From contig NZ_CP101750.1 of NCBI RefSeq assembly GCF_026810505.1, forward strand, positions 8,110,515 through 8,174,514: a stretch of DNA of 64,000 nt, given 5' to 3'. Shown in pieces: positions 12,201 through 23,400 of the stretch (positions are counted from its first letter, which is position 1; every line of letters begins with the position of its first letter). The notes under the pieces were generated by a model. It was not told the origin of the DNA. It searched no databases and saw nothing but the letters and a program-made list of their open reading frames with translations. This DNA comes from Streptomyces sp. Je 1-369 (GTDB lineage Bacteria; Actinomycetota; Actinomycetes; Streptomycetales; Streptomycetaceae). Both the position numbers and the translations under genes were made by a program.

Positions 12201-15200
12201 CCAGGTGGGACGGCAGCTGACGCGCGTCCTCGAACAGATCGCGGCCGACCCGACGCTGCGGGTCGGCGACATCGACGTACTCGGAACGGCGGAACGCACC
12301 GCGGTCGTCGAACGGTGGAACGACACGGACCGGCCGGTCGCGACCGGAACGCTCGGGGAACTGTTCGACGCGCAGGCACGCCGCACCCCCGACGCGCCGG
12401 CCGTGATCGGGGAGGACCTGCGGTGGACGTACGCGGAACTCGCCCGTGCCGCCGACCGCGTGGCACACGGCCTGCTGGCGCGCGGGGTGCGCGGGGGCGA
12501 CCTGGTCGGCGTCGTCATGGAACGCTCCGTGGACGTGGTCGCGGTGCTGCTGGGCGTGGTGCGGGCCGGAGCGGCGTTCGTGCCGGTCGATCCGGCGCAT
12601 CCGGCCGAGCGGATCGCGCACGTCCTCGCCGACGCGGCTCCCGCGCTCGTGGTGTGCACGACCGCGACGGAGCCGGTGGTACGGGTGGCGCCCGCGGGGG
12701 AGGGGTGCTGGGTGTTCGACGCCCACGCGTTGGACACAGCCGCTGGATCGGTCACCGGGACGGTGTCCCGCCTGGCGAGGCGTTCGTCCCGGCCGGGCGG
12801 CCCCGGCTGCACGCCCGCCGCCTGCCACGTGTCGGACCCCGCGTACGTCATCTACACCTCCGGTTCGACGGGCACGCCCAAAGGCGTCGTCGTCACGCAC
12901 GGCGGCATCGGCAACCTCGCCACCGGCCAGATCGAACGCTTCGCCGTACGCCCCGAATCGCGCGTCCTCCAACTGGCCTCCTGGAGCTTCGACGCCGCGG
13001 TCTCCGAGATGTGCATGGCCCTGCTCTCCGGCGCGGCGCTCGTCGTGGTCGACGGCGACCGGCTGCCGCCGCACGGCTCGCTGGAGGAGATCGCCGACGA
13101 GTTCGGCATCACGCACATGACGGTGCCGCCGTCCGTCCTGGGGACCGTGGACGAGCTGCCCGACACCGTGGAGACGCTGGTGGTGGCGGGCGAGGAGTGC
13201 CCGCCCCGGCTGGCGCGGCGATGGTCGGACCGCCGTCTCGTCAACGCCTACGGACCCACCGAGGTGACCGTCTGCGCGGCCATGAGCGAGCCACTGAGCC
13301 TCGTGAACGGGCAAGGACAGGGCGACGGCCCCGTACCGGTCGGCCGTCCGCTGATCAACACCCGGACGTACGTGCTCGACGACTTCCTGAAACCGGTCGG
13401 GCCGGAGACCGTGGGCGAGCTGTACGTCATGGGGCCTGGTCTGGCGCGCGGGTACCTGCACCGGCCGGGCCTGTCGGCCGAGCGGTTCGTGGCGTGCCCC
13501 TTCGGCGACGACGGGGCCGGGGTCGGACGGCGGATGTACCGCACGGGTGACCTGGTGCGGTGGACGGCGGGCGGCGAGTTGCTGTTCGTCGGACGTGCGG
13601 ACCAACAGGTGAAGGTGCGCGGGTACCGGGTGGAGCTCGGCGAGCTGGAGTCGGTGCTGACCGGGCACGAGTCGGTCGCGCAGGCCGTCGCGGTGGCCCG
13701 CCAGGACGTGCCGGGCGGCGAGAAGCGGCTCGTCGGGTACGTCGTGCCGGACGGCGGGCGTGAGGTGGATGCCGAGTCGCTGCGTGCGTACGTGGCCGGA
13801 GCGCTGCCGGAGTACATGGTGCCCGCGGCCGTCGTGGTCCTGGACGAGCTGCCGTTGACGGTCAACGGAAAGGTGGACCGGTCCGCGCTTCCCGCGCCGG
13901 ACTTCGCCGCGCGGACCACAGGCCGTGAGCCGCGTACGGAGACGGAGCGCGTTCTTTGCGCGCTGTTCGCCGAGGTGCTGGGGCTGGAGCGGGTCGGCGT
14001 CGAGGACGGGTTCTTCGAGCTGGGCGGCGACTCGATCAGCTCCATGCAGCTGGCTTCCCGCGCACGTCAGGCAGGCGTGGTCCTCACGCCCCGCCAGGTG
14101 TTCGAGGAGAAGACCGCGGAGCGGCTGGCACTGGTCGCGGAGTCGGCGGGGCGCGAGATCGAGGAGATCGTTGACGTCGGGGTCGGTGAGCTGCCGTGGA
14201 CGCCGGTCATGCGGGCGCTGGGCGAACGCGTCACCAGTGCGCACTTCGCGCAGTGGGTGGTGCTGAGCACCCCGGCGGACCTGCGCCCGGATGTCCTTGC
14301 GGCGGGCCTGGGCGCGGTACTGGACCGGCACGACATGCTGCGGGCCCGTACGGTTCCGGGCGAGGCGAAGCTGATCGTCGACGACGCGGGGTCGGTCGAC
14401 GCGGGGAGTCTGATCGACCGCGTGGACGCATCGGACGGCGCAGCCGATCCGGGCGAGCTGGCCCGCGAGGCCGCGGACCGCCTCGACCCCGCCCGCGGCG
14501 CCATGGTGCGGGCCGTCTGGGCGGACGCCGGATCCGATCGCCCCGGTCAACTCATCCTTGTCGCACACCACTTGGTGGTCGACGGGGTGTCCTGGCGCGT
14601 GCTGGTCCCGGACCTGCGGGCCGCGTGCGAGGCGGCGGCCGAAGGGCGCGAGCCGACCGTGGACCCCGTCGGCACGTCGTTCCGCCGCTGGTCGGAACTG
14701 CTGGCCGCGGAGGCCACCGGCGAGCACCGTGTCGCGGAGCTTCAGGACTGGCTGACGCTGCTGGGCGACGACGTACAGCCGCTGACACACAGGGAGTTGG
14801 ACCCGGCCGTCGACACCGCCCGCACCCTGCGCCGAAGCTCCTGGCTGGTGCCGGGCGACCAGGCCGAGGCACTGCTCGGCAGGACACCGGCCGCGTTCCA
14901 CTGCGGTGTCGACGACGTCCTGCTCGCGGCTCTGGCCGGTGCGGTCGCGCACTGGAAGCCGGAGACGGCCGCAGGGCTTCTGATCGACGTGGAAGGGCAC
15001 GGTCGTGAGCCGGTCGAGGGTCACGGCGTGGATCTCTCCCGCACGGTCGGCTGGTTCACGAGCGCGCACCCGGTGCGGACGAGTGCGTCCGGGATCGACC
15101 TCGCGCAAGTCCTCGACGGCGGCCCCGCGGCGGGCAAGCTGCTCAAGTCGGTCAAGGAGCAGCTGCGCGCGGTCCCAGGCGACGGGCTCGGTTACGAGCT

Positions 15201-18200
15201 CCTGCGCCATCTCAACGCGGAGACCGCGCCCGTTCTCCGCGCCCGGCCCGCTCCCGAGATCGGCTTCAACTACATGGGCCGGTTCGCGACGGCCGTACGC
15301 ACATTTGGAACGGCCATAGGTTCATCCGGCCCCGCCGTCGCCTGGCAGCTCACCGGCGACACCGCCATCGGCGGCACCGTCCCGCCGGACATGCCGCTCC
15401 ACCACGCCCTGGAAGCAGGAGCCGCGGTGCGCGACACCCCCGAGGGCCCGGAGCTGACGCTCACTCTGAGCTGGGCGGGCGAACTGTTGCCGGACGCGGA
15501 GGCCGACCGGCTCGGCAGCACCTGGGCGGCCATGCTGGGAGGACTCGCCGGGCACACCGTCACCGAGGCCACCGCGGGCGGCCACACCCCGGCCGACTTC
15601 CCCCTCCTCGGCGCCGCCCTGACGCAGGCCGACGTGGAGGAGCTGGAGACCGCGGTACCCGCCCCAGCTGACGTATGGCCGCTGTCACCGTTGCAGGAGG
15701 GCATGCTCTTCCACGCCACGTACGACGAGAGCGGCCCCGACGTCTACGAAGGCCAGCGTGCCCTGGAACTCGAAGGCCCGCTGGACGCCGCCCGGCTGCG
15801 CGCCGCATGGCAGGCGTTGCTGCGCCGGCACCCGACCCTCCGCGCCGGCTTCCACCGCCTCACATCGGGCGAGGCGGTACAGATCGTGGGCGCCGACGTG
15901 GAACTCCCCTGGAACGAAGCGGACTTGACCGGACTGGCCCCGGCCGAAGCCCTCGCCGAGACCGAGCGGCTCGCCGAGCGCGAGCGGGCGCAACGGATCG
16001 ACGTCACCAAGCCCCCGCTGCTGCGGCTGCTCCTGATCCGGCTATCCGAGCACCGGCACCACCTGGTGATCACCAGCCACCACCTCATCATGGACGGCTG
16101 GTCCCTGCCCGTCCTCATCGGCGACCTGACCGCCGTGTACGAGGCACTGGCGACGGGCGGCGACGAACGGGACCTCCCGGCGGCGACGTCCTACCGCGAG
16201 TACCTCGCCTGGCTCAGCCATCAGGACGCCGACGTGGCACGGCAGGCATGGCGCGCCGAACTCGCCGGTCTGGACGGGCCGACCCTCGTCGTGCCCGCGG
16301 ACTCGGTGCGCGTGCCGGTCGTGCCTGAGCGGGTGCGGTTCGCGTTCCCCGAGGAGCTGTCACGAGGTGTCGCCGCGCTGGCCCGCGACCGCGGTCTGAC
16401 CGTGAACACGCTGGTCCAGGGAGCGTGGGCGCTCCTGCTCGCCCGTCTCGCCGGGCGCGCCGACGTGGTGTTCGGCGCCACTGTGGCGGGGCGGCCCACC
16501 GATCTGCCGGGTGCGGAGTCGGCGATCGGCCTCTTCATCAACACGTTGCCGGTGCGCGTACGACTCGACGCCCGGCAGCCCGCGGCCGACATGCTGGCGG
16601 AACTCCAGGAACGACAGGTCGCACTGATGGCCCATCAGCACATGGGCCTGTCGGAGATCCGTCGACTCGCCGGGCCCGGAGCGGAGTTCGACACGCTCGT
16701 GGTCTACGAGAACTACCCCCACCCGCCCTCCGGAGACTCCGCGCCCACCGCCCTCACGATCCGCCCCGCGGGCGCGCCGCAGGACATGGGCCACTACCCG
16801 CTGACCTTCGTCGTGTCGCCGGGCACGCCCATGCAGGGCGACTTCGTGCACCGGCCGGACGTATGCGACCGCGCCCGCGCCGAGCAGATGATCGCGTCAC
16901 TCATACGGCTCCTCGATCAACTGGTTGCCGACCCACAGGCCCCCGTGGGGCAGTTGGACGTGGCGGACGCCGACGTGCGCGAGACGGTCGTACACGCGTG
17001 GAACGCCACGGAGTCGACGGTCATCGGGGCACCGCTTCCTGAGCTGTTCGGTCGGCGGGTGGGGGTGTCGCCGGGTGCGGTGGCGTTGGTGTCGGGTGAG
17101 GAGCGGCTGACTTATGCGGAGTTGGGGGCTGGGGCGGGTCGGTTGGCTCGGTTCTTGGTGGGGTTGGGTGTGGGGCCTGAGGTGCGGGTGGCCGTGGTGG
17201 GTGAGCGGTCGGTGTCTTTGGTGGTGGCGTTGCTGGGGGTGTCGTTGGCGGGGGGTGTGTTCGTTCCGGTGGATGCGGGTTATCCGGTGGAGCGGGTGGG
17301 GTTTGTGCTGGGTGATGTGGGTCCGGCGGTGGTGGTGTGCACGGTCGGGTCGCGGGGTGTGGTGCCGGAGGGGTTCGCGGGTCGGGTCGTGGTGGTGGAC
17401 GATCCGGAGACGGCTGCGGAGATCGGGCGGTGTGCGCCGGGTCCGTTGGGGGACGGGGAGCGGCTGGGGGTGCTGTCGGCCGCGCATGCCGCGTACGTCA
17501 TCTACACCTCGGGTTCCACCGGCACCCCCAAAGGCGTCACCGTCACCCACGCGGGCCTGCACAACCTCGCGCGGGCCCAGATCGACCGCTTCGGCGTACG
17601 GGCGGACTCGCGCGTCCTGCAGTTCGCCTCGCTCAGCTTCGACGCGGCCGTCTCCGAGCTGTGCATGGCGCTGCTCTCGGGCGGCACGCTGATCCTCGCC
17701 GCGCCGGACGAACTGCCGCCGAGGGTGTCGCTGGACGCCGCCCTGCGCGCGTCGGGCGCGACCCATGTGACCGTGCCACCGAGCGTCCTGGCGGCCGAGG
17801 ACGCCCTGCCGGACAGCCTCGAAACCCTCGTGGTGGCGGGTGAGGCCTGCCCGCCCGGCCTGGTCGACCGGTGGTCGTCCGGGCGGCGCATGGTCAACGC
17901 GTACGGGCCGACCGAAACGACGGTGTGCGCCGCGATGAGCGAGCCGCTGACGCCGGGACGCGACGTCGTTCCCCTGGGCCGCCCGATGGCGAACACGCAG
18001 GTGTTCGTCCTGGACGACTACCTGCTGCCCGTGCCACCCGGTGTCACCGGTGAGCTGTACGTGGCCGGAGCGGGGCTCGCCCGCGGTTACCTGGCACGTC
18101 CGGGACTGTCCGCGCAGCGCTTCGTTGCCTGCCCGTTCGGGGCGGGGGAGCGGATGTACCGCACCGGTGACGTGGCCCGCTGGACCGACGACGGAGAGCT

Positions 18201-20388
18201 GCTCTTCGTGGGGCGCGCCGACGACCAGATCAAGATCCGGGGCCACCGCATCGAGCCGGGTGAGGTCGAGGCCGTGCTCGCCGCGCACCCGGACGTGGCG
18301 CAGGCCGTGGTCGTCGCGCGCCGCGACCGCTCCGAGGACGCGCCCCGTCTCATCGCCTACGTCACCACGGGCGTCGCCGACGGCACGTTCCCCGGCGCCG
18401 CAGAGCCTCCGGGCCTCGCCGCGTACGTACGCGACCGGCTGCCCCAGTACATGGTGCCGACGGCGTTCGTCCCGCTGGAGCGGCTGCCGCTGACCCCCAA
18501 CGGGAAGGTGGACCGGGCGGCCCTCCCCGCGCCCGACTTCGCCGAACGGGTCACGGGACGCGCGCCACGCACGGCGACCGAGCGAGCCCTGTGCGAGCTG
18601 TTCGCCGAGGTGCTCGGCCTGGAGCGGGTCGGCGTAGACGACGGCTTCTTCGAGCTGGGCGGCGACTCGATCATGTCGATGCAGCTCGCGTCGCGGGCGC
18701 GCGGGGCCGGACTCGTGCTGACGTCACGCCAGGTGTTCGAGGAGAAGACCCCGGAACGTCTCGCGCAGGTCGCGGAGACCGCGGAACCGGAGACGGCGCC
18801 CGACGACATCGGCGTCGGCGAGGTGCCCTGGACCCCCGTGATGCACGCGCTGGGCGAACGGGCCACGAGCCCCGGCTTCGCACAATGGGTGGTCGTCGGC
18901 GCCCCGGCCGGACTGGGCCTCGACACCCTGACCACGGGCCTCGCCGCCCTCCTCGACACCCACGACATGCTGCGCGCCCGCACGGTCCCCGGGGAGCCCA
19001 GGCTCGTCGTCGGCGAACAGGGCTCGGTCGATGCGAAGGGCCTCATCTCGCGCGTCGACGCGAACGCCCTCGTCTCACACGTCGACGCCAACGCTCTCGC
19101 CTCACGCGTCGACGCGACGGACGCGCCATCACCCAGCGGCGGCACACCCCCCACCCCGCCCCCCACCCCGTCCCTCGACACCGTCGCCGCCCAAGCAGCC
19201 CGAGAAGCAGCGCAGCAACTCGACCCCGCCGCGGGCACCATGGCCCGCGCCGTGTGGGTCGACGCCGGACCCGACCGCACCGGACGCCTCGTCCTCGTCG
19301 TGCACCACCTCGTCGTCGACGGTGTGTCGTGGCGCGTCCTCGTCCCCGACCTGAGGGCAGCGTGCGAAGCCGCGGCCGCGGGGCGGACGCCCCACCTCGA
19401 ACCCGTCGGAACCTCGTTCCGGCGCTGGGCGGAGCTGCTGGCCGCCCAAGCGGTCGACGCGGCACGCGTCGCCGAGGCCGACGAGTGGCTCGCCCTCCTG
19501 GGCAAGGAACAACAGGGCGTCGCAACACGCGAGTTGGAGCCTACGACCGACACCGTCCGCACCCTGCGCCACCGCTCCTGGACCGTGCCGCCCGAGCACG
19601 CCGCCATCCTCGTGGGCCGCACCCCGACCGCCTTCCACTGCGGCGTCGACGACGTGCTGCTCGCAGCCCTCGCCGGGGCGGTCGCACGCTCACGGCCCGG
19701 TGCCGCCGACGGGCTCCTGGTCGACATCGAGAGCCACGGGCGCCAACCCCTGGGCGGCGTCGACCTGTTGCGGACGGTGGGCTGGTTCACCAGCGTGCGG
19801 CCGGTCAGGCTCGACGTGACCGGCGTCGACCTGGACGGCGCTAGGGCCGGTGGCCCGGCTGCCGGTACGTTGGTGAAGGCCGTCAAGGAGCAGGCGCGGG
19901 CGGTGCCCGGCGACGGACTCGGCCACGAACTGCTGCGCCACCTCAACTCCGCGACACGCGCCGGGTTCGAGGCCGCACCGGCGGCACAGATCGGCTTCAA
20001 CTACCTGGGCCGGTTCGCCGCCGGCGGAGGCCGCGCCGCGGGCCCGCCCGGCCCGTGGGAGATGGCCGGCGACACCGCGATCGGCGGCTCGGTCGACCCG
20101 GACATGCCCGCCACCCACGCACTGGACGCCGGCGCCGTGGTCCGGGACACCGCCGAAGGACCCGCACTGACGATCACCCTGAGCTGGGCGAGCCGGCTGC
20201 TGGAGGAAGCCGACGCCGACCGGCTCGGCAGGGCCTGGCTGGACATGCTGGCCGGCCTCGCGGACCACACCGCCGACCCCACGGCAGGCGGACACACCCC
20301 GTCCGACTTCCACCTCCTCGACCTCGCACAGCACCAGATCGACGAACTCGAAGCCGGATTCGCAGGCGAGAAGCCACAGATGCCATAG
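6289..20388 (+). CDS. NRPS, three modules (C-A-T-E)x3; predicted Hpg, Tyr, Tyr
   Basis: A 4,699-residue synthetase, 84 bases after the previous gene, with a strong GTGAGGAGA ribosome site 5' of ATG 6289. Module a: C (HHVVMDG at 144), A, T (Ser1006), E; pocket D-V-F-H-L-G-L-L-C-K, one change from the classic 4-hydroxyphenylglycine code DIFHLGLLCK. Module b: C (HHIVADG), A, T (Ser2582), E; pocket D-A-S-T-V-A-A-V-C-K. Module c: C (HHLIMDG), A, T (Ser4127), E; the same DASTVAAVCK pocket. That code is known from tyrosine/beta-hydroxytyrosine modules of glycopeptide synthetases. All three E domains keep HHLVVDG, so each residue should become D before the next C domain. No N-methyltransferase domain is present. 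The first two E domains are near-identical in DNA (10,211-10,739 and 14,891-15,416). The first half of the third A domain has a G/T-rich composition that stops abruptly at about 17,490. The pocket alignment to GrsA was done by eye. Confidence 0.95.
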   Translation: MTRSVVEDVWPLSPLQEGLLFHAAFDDQGPDVYQGQRMLELVGPLDVDRLHRTWEALLARHGALRASFRGRKSGESVQVIAREAELPWRLVDLSGLAEDDALAETDRLAAGERARRFDPAVAPLLRLLLIRLGDERHRLVVTSHHVVMDGWSMAVLFNELPAVYAYGGHTRGLPRVTSYREYLAWLNRQDKAAARDAWRAELAGADEPTLVAPADPGRTPVTPDSLITYISEELTAGLTRVARNHGITVNTVIQGAWALVLARLAGRTDVVFGATAAGRPAELPGVESMIGLFINTLPVRVRLDGAQPVSEMLAALQRRQAALMAHQHLGLPEIQRLAGPGSVFDTIIVYENYPRPPERQPAPDTFAIRFLGGEEAAHYPLTLVVAPEGNRMGFKLDHRPDLYDRADARSVVDRLSRVLEQVVADPSVPVGRIDVAGDAERSLVVEEWNATRRPVTNRSVPELIARQTHRTPDAAAVTDDERTLSYAELEAGSARLAQHLTRIGVRRGDRVAVVMERSVDLVVVLLGVWRVGAAFVPVDVEYPAERVAFLLADSDPAAVVCTEAHRDLLPADYAGLRVVLDAPGVRAAVDACRADGPVARVGGGDVAYVMYTSGSSGVPKGVVVSHGAVAGLVGDSGWSVGAGDAVLMHAPHAFDVSLFEVWVPLVAGGRVVVAGSGVVDAGRVRSAVGGGVSAVHVTAGMFRVLAEESPGCFAGLREVLTGGDVVPAGAVARVREACPGVAVRHLYGPTEITLCATTHLLSPGTSMGDALPIGRPLSNRHAYVLDAFLRPVPPGTTGELYLAGSGLARGYLGRPGLSAERFVACPFGGDGVGVGVGRRMYRTGDLVRWSAGGELLFVGRADEQVKVRGFRVELGEVEAVLAGHEGVGQAVVVARQDVSGGEKRLVGYVVPDGECEVDAESLRAYVAGALPEYMAPAAVVVLDALPLTVNGKVDRAALPAPDFAGRVTGREPRTDVERVLCAVFAEVLALERVGVEDGFFELGGDSISSMQLASRARRAGLVVTPRQVFEEKTVERLALVAEAVGREAAQVADVGTGVVPWTPVMRALGERAAWPGFAQWVVVGTPADLRPDVLAAGLGAVLDRHDMLRARAVPGELQLIVDEPGSVDAGTLIERVDVSDVSDVSGVAGGAADVGELAREAAGRLDPARGEMVRAVWADAGPERAGQLALVVHHLVVDGVSWRVLVPDLRAACEAAAEGRVPEIDPVGTSFRRWSEVLAAEATGERRVAELDGWLDLLHEPRQPLDAPQQSLGERALQDDVDTVATLRQQAWVVPSKQAEVLLGRTPTAFHCGVDDVLLAALAGAVAHWKPETAAGLLIDVEGHGREPVEGHGVDLSRTVGWFTSAHPVRTSTSGIDLAQVLDGGRAAGALLKSVKEQLRAVPGGDGLGYELLRHLNAETAAVLRARPAPEIGFNYMGRFATAVRTSGTAIGTSGPAVAWQLTGDTAIGGTVPPDMPLHHALEANVTVRDTPDGPELELRLSWPDGVLAQDDAERLGSTWAAMLGGLAAHVTADADAGGHTPSDFPLLGAAALTQGDVDRVEAAVREPADVWPLSPLQEGMLFHATYDAEGPDAYQSQRVLAVDGPLDAQRLRAAWETLVARHDALRASFQRLGSGEAVQVVARNVQLPWTEVDLSGLDPDEALAEADRRAENEAAERLDLTAAPLLRLLLIRLGAEQHRLVVTSHHIVADGWSTPLMLNEVSAIYAADGATPAPATSASYGDYLAWLNRQGKEAARDAWRAELAGADEPTLVAPADLPGGLVLSEERSVRLSGRATRAITALARSHGLTVNTFVQGAWALVLARLARRTDVVFGTTVAGRPPEVPGAESMIGLFINTLPVRVRLDAREPVLTLLAQLQDRQAALMPHQHTGLAEIQALGGPGAVFDTMLMVENYPRNTSRLSGSATPVTLTQLSSQAGTHYPLAIGVVPDDRVEVRVTYRPDVFDGQRALQVGRQLTRVLEQIAADPTLRVGDIDVLGTAERTAVVERWNDTDRPVATGTLGELFDAQARRTPDAPAVIGEDLRWTYAELARAADRVAHGLLARGVRGGDLVGVVMERSVDVVAVLLGVVRAGAAFVPVDPAHPAERIAHVLADAAPALVVCTTATEPVVRVAPAGEGCWVFDAHALDTAAGSVTGTVSRLARRSSRPGGPGCTPAACHVSDPAYVIYTSGSTGTPKGVVVTHGGIGNLATGQIERFAVRPESRVLQLASWSFDAAVSEMCMALLSGAALVVVDGDRLPPHGSLEEIADEFGITHMTVPPSVLGTVDELPDTVETLVVAGEECPPRLARRWSDRRLVNAYGPTEVTVCAAMSEPLSLVNGQGQGDGPVPVGRPLINTRTYVLDDFLKPVGPETVGELYVMGPGLARGYLHRPGLSAERFVACPFGDDGAGVGRRMYRTGDLVRWTAGGELLFVGRADQQVKVRGYRVELGELESVLTGHESVAQAVAVARQDVPGGEKRLVGYVVPDGGREVDAESLRAYVAGALPEYMVPAAVVVLDELPLTVNGKVDRSALPAPDFAARTTGREPRTETERVLCALFAEVLGLERVGVEDGFFELGGDSISSMQLASRARQAGVVLTPRQVFEEKTAERLALVAESAGREIEEIVDVGVGELPWTPVMRALGERVTSAHFAQWVVLSTPADLRPDVLAAGLGAVLDRHDMLRARTVPGEAKLIVDDAGSVDAGSLIDRVDASDGAADPGELAREAADRLDPARGAMVRAVWADAGSDRPGQLILVAHHLVVDGVSWRVLVPDLRAACEAAAEGREPTVDPVGTSFRRWSELLAAEATGEHRVAELQDWLTLLGDDVQPLTHRELDPAVDTARTLRRSSWLVPGDQAEALLGRTPAAFHCGVDDVLLAALAGAVAHWKPETAAGLLIDVEGHGREPVEGHGVDLSRTVGWFTSAHPVRTSASGIDLAQVLDGGPAAGKLLKSVKEQLRAVPGDGLGYELLRHLNAETAPVLRARPAPEIGFNYMGRFATAVRTFGTAIGSSGPAVAWQLTGDTAIGGTVPPDMPLHHALEAGAAVRDTPEGPELTLTLSWAGELLPDAEADRLGSTWAAMLGGLAGHTVTEATAGGHTPADFPLLGAALTQADVEELETAVPAPADVWPLSPLQEGMLFHATYDESGPDVYEGQRALELEGPLDAARLRAAWQALLRRHPTLRAGFHRLTSGEAVQIVGADVELPWNEADLTGLAPAEALAETERLAERERAQRIDVTKPPLLRLLLIRLSEHRHHLVITSHHLIMDGWSLPVLIGDLTAVYEALATGGDERDLPAATSYREYLAWLSHQDADVARQAWRAELAGLDGPTLVVPADSVRVPVVPERVRFAFPEELSRGVAALARDRGLTVNTLVQGAWALLLARLAGRADVVFGATVAGRPTDLPGAESAIGLFINTLPVRVRLDARQPAADMLAELQERQVALMAHQHMGLSEIRRLAGPGAEFDTLVVYENYPHPPSGDSAPTALTIRPAGAPQDMGHYPLTFVVSPGTPMQGDFVHRPDVCDRARAEQMIASLIRLLDQLVADPQAPVGQLDVADADVRETVVHAWNATESTVIGAPLPELFGRRVGVSPGAVALVSGEERLTYAELGAGAGRLARFLVGLGVGPEVRVAVVGERSVSLVVALLGVSLAGGVFVPVDAGYPVERVGFVLGDVGPAVVVCTVGSRGVVPEGFAGRVVVVDDPETAAEIGRCAPGPLGDGERLGVLSAAHAAYVIYTSGSTGTPKGVTVTHAGLHNLARAQIDRFGVRADSRVLQFASLSFDAAVSELCMALLSGGTLILAAPDELPPRVSLDAALRASGATHVTVPPSVLAAEDALPDSLETLVVAGEACPPGLVDRWSSGRRMVNAYGPTETTVCAAMSEPLTPGRDVVPLGRPMANTQVFVLDDYLLPVPPGVTGELYVAGAGLARGYLARPGLSAQRFVACPFGAGERMYRTGDVARWTDDGELLFVGRADDQIKIRGHRIEPGEVEAVLAAHPDVAQAVVVARRDRSEDAPRLIAYVTTGVADGTFPGAAEPPGLAAYVRDRLPQYMVPTAFVPLERLPLTPNGKVDRAALPAPDFAERVTGRAPRTATERALCELFAEVLGLERVGVDDGFFELGGDSIMSMQLASRARGAGLVLTSRQVFEEKTPERLAQVAETAEPETAPDDIGVGEVPWTPVMHALGERATSPGFAQWVVVGAPAGLGLDTLTTGLAALLDTHDMLRARTVPGEPRLVVGEQGSVDAKGLISRVDANALVSHVDANALASRVDATDAPSPSGGTPPTPPPTPSLDTVAAQAAREAAQQLDPAAGTMARAVWVDAGPDRTGRLVLVVHHLVVDGVSWRVLVPDLRAACEAAAAGRTPHLEPVGTSFRRWAELLAAQAVDAARVAEADEWLALLGKEQQGVATRELEPTTDTVRTLRHRSWTVPPEHAAILVGRTPTAFHCGVDDVLLAALAGAVARSRPGAADGLLVDIESHGRQPLGGVDLLRTVGWFTSVRPVRLDVTGVDLDGARAGGPAAGTLVKAVKEQARAVPGDGLGHELLRHLNSATRAGFEAAPAAQIGFNYLGRFAAGGGRAAGPPGPWEMAGDTAIGGSVDPDMPATHALDAGAVVRDTAEGPALTITLSWASRLLEEADADRLGRAWLDMLAGLADHTADPTAGGHTPSDFHLLDLAQHQIDELEAGFAGEKPQMP
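10211..10739 (+). repeat. E-domain segment duplicated at 14,891-15,416
   Basis: The second half of the first E domain of the three-module gene recurs in the second E domain with only scattered changes and one 3-base deletion. It runs from [15 protein letters not shown] through the HALEA block. Confidence 0.85.
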
Positions 20389-20431
20389 AAGCCATGGCCG
20401 ACAGGCCCAGGCGTTGTGAGGAGACAGAGCG

Positions 20432-23400
20432 ATGACGACCCGACCCCGATCCCTCGTCGAGGACGTGTGGCCCCTCTCGCCGCTGCAGGAGGGGATGCTC
20501 TTCCACGCCTCCTACGACGACCAGGGCCCGGACGTCTACACCGTGCAGTCGACCCTCGCCGTCGAAGGGCCCGTGGACACGGCTCGACTGCGCGCCTCGT
20601 GGCAGGCGCTGCTGACCCGGCACGCGGCGCTGCGCGCCTGCTTCCGCCCGGTGACCGGCGCCCGGATGGTCCAGGTCATCCCGCGCGAGGTCGCGCTCCC
20701 CTGGAACGAGACGGACGTCAGCGCACTCGTGGAGCCCGAGGCGCTCGCCGAGATCGACCGGCTCGCCGCCCGGGAACGCGCGCAGCGGTTCGACCTCGCC
20801 GTGCCGCCGCTGCTGCGGCTCCTGCTCGTGCGGCTCGGCGAACGGCGGCACCGGCTCGTCGTGACGTTCCATCACATCCTCATGGACGGCTGGTCGATGC
20901 CGGTCCTCCTGAACGAGCTGTCCCAGGTGTACGCGGCGGGCGGCGACGCCTCCGTGCTGGGGCGCGTGGCACCGTACGGCGAGTACGTGGCGTGGCTCGG
21001 CCGCCAGGACAAGGACGCGGCGCGCGACGCCTGGCGCGCCGAGCTGTCCGGCGCCGACGGGTCGACGCTCGTCGCACCCAAGGACCCGGGCCGCGCCCCG
21101 GTGCTGCCCGACCACGTCCACACGGAACTCCCGGCCGAACTCACGCACGCCGTAACCGAGTTGGCGCGTACGAACGGGCTGACGGTCAACACCGTGGTGC
21201 AGGGCGCCTGGGCGCTCGTGCTCGCCCGCCTCGCCGGACGCACGGACGTCGTCTTCGGCGCCACCGTCGCGGGCCGACCGGCCGAACTCCCGCGCGTGGA
21301 ATCGATGATCGGCCTGTTCATCAACACGCTGCCGGTGCGCGTACGTCTCGACGGCGCGCAGCCCGTCGCCGGACTCCTCGCGCGGCTGCAGGCAGCCCAG
21401 TCCGGCCTGATCGCCCACCAGCACGTCGGGCTCGCCGAGGTGCAGAAGATCGCCGGGCCCGCCGCGGTCTTCGACACGCTCGTCCTGTACGAGAACTACC
21501 CGCTGCCGCCCGCGGGCCCCGAGCCCGGGCCCGACGCCGTGACGATCAGGCCCGCGGAGGCGTCCCGCGACGCCTCGCACTATCCGCTCACCCTCGTCGC
21601 CGTCCCGGGCGGCGACCGCATGCGCTTCAAGCTGGACTACCGGCCCGACCTGTTCGACCGGACCGCCGCGGAGTCCGTCGTCCGGCGGTTCGTGCGGGTC
21701 CTCGAACAGGTCACGGCCGACCCGGCGGCGCGCGTGGGCGACATCGACGTACTGGAACAGGCGGAGCGGTCCGCGGTGACCGAGCGCTGGAACACGACCG
21801 GGCGCCCACTGGCCGCCGGTTCGGTCGTCGAGGCGTTCGAGGCGCAGGCCCGCAGGGCGCCGGACACGGCGGCCGTACGCTGCGGCGACGACGTCCTGAC
21901 GTACGGCGAACTGGCGGAGCGCGCGAACCGGCTCGCCCGCCACCTGGCCGGACTCGGCGTCGGCCGGGAACGCCGCGTGGGCCTCTGCCTGCCGCGCGGC
22001 ACCGACATGATCGTGGCGGAGCTCGCGGTGTGGAAGGCGGGCGGCGCCTTCGTGCCCCTGGATCCCGACCACCCGGCCGACCGGCTGCACTACATGATCA
22101 CGGACAGCGGCGCCGACCTCGTCCTGGCCACCGGGGCCACCCTCGCCGACGTGCCCGACGGCACCGCCCGCGTCGTGGTCCTCGACGAGACGCGGACCGC
22201 CCGGGCGATAGCGGCGGAGCCCGGCGGGCCGCTCGGCCTGCCCGTCGGCACCGAGCAACTCGCGTACGTCATCTACACCTCGGGCTCCACCGGCCGCCCC
22301 AAGGGCGTCGCCCTCGCCCACCGGGGCGTCATGAACCTGGCCGAGGCGATGCGTCCCGCACTCGACCTGCGCGACGGCGTCGTGATGCTGCAGTTCGCCT
22401 CCTTCAGCTTCGACGGCGCGGTCCTGGACGTGGCCGTCACCCTGGCGGCAGGCGGCACCCTCGCCATCGCGTCCGCCGAGGAGCGCACGGAACCCGACGC
22501 GCTCGCGGGCATGATCCGCGCGACCGGTGTCGCAGCGGCCAGCGTCGTACCGTCCGTGCTGCGCACCCTGGACCCGGAGACCGTCGCGGGTGTACGCAAC
22601 TGGGTCCTCGGCGGCGAATGGCTGACCGCCGACCTCGCGAGCCGCTGGGCGGGCCGGGCCCGGCTGTGGAACACCTACGGGCCCACCGAGGCCACCGTGA
22701 TGGCGACCGTGGGCCGGGTCGACGAGGGCATCAAGCCCGTGGACGCCCCGCCTCCCATCGGGCGGCCGCTCGGCAACATGCGGACCTACGTCCTCGACGG
22801 CTTCCTGCGACCGGTGCCCCCGGGCGTCAGCGGCGAACTGTACGTCGCCGGGCCCGGCGTCGCGCGCGGCTACGTGGGGCGGCCCGATCTGACGGCGGAG
22901 CGGTTCGTGGCGTGCCCGTTCGGCGAGGGCGGACGCATGTACCGCACCGGTGATTTGGCGCGCTGGACCGCCGAGGGCCAGCTGTCGTTCGCGGGCCGCG
23001 CGGACGAGCAGGTGAAACTGCGCGGCTACCGCATCGAACCCGGCGAGGTCGAGGCCGTACTCGCCGCGCACCCGTCCGTGCGCGAGGCGGCGGTGATCGC
23101 CCGCGAGGACCTGCCGGGCGACAAGCGCCTCGTCGCGTACGTGGTGCCGACGGCCGGGGACGCGGAACCCGGCTCCGGAACACCGCGCGACCTCGACACC
23201 GAAGCCCTGCACGCCTTCGCCGCCACCCGCCTCCCCGCCTACATGGTCCCGGCGACGACGGTCGTCCTCGACGCCCTGCCCCTCACCGTCAACGGCAAGC
23301 TCGACCGTGCCGCGCTGCCCGCGCCCGAGCTCGCCGTGCGAGGCGGCCGCGATCCGCGTACCCCTGTCGAGACCGTCCTGTGCGACCTGTTCGCGGAGGT

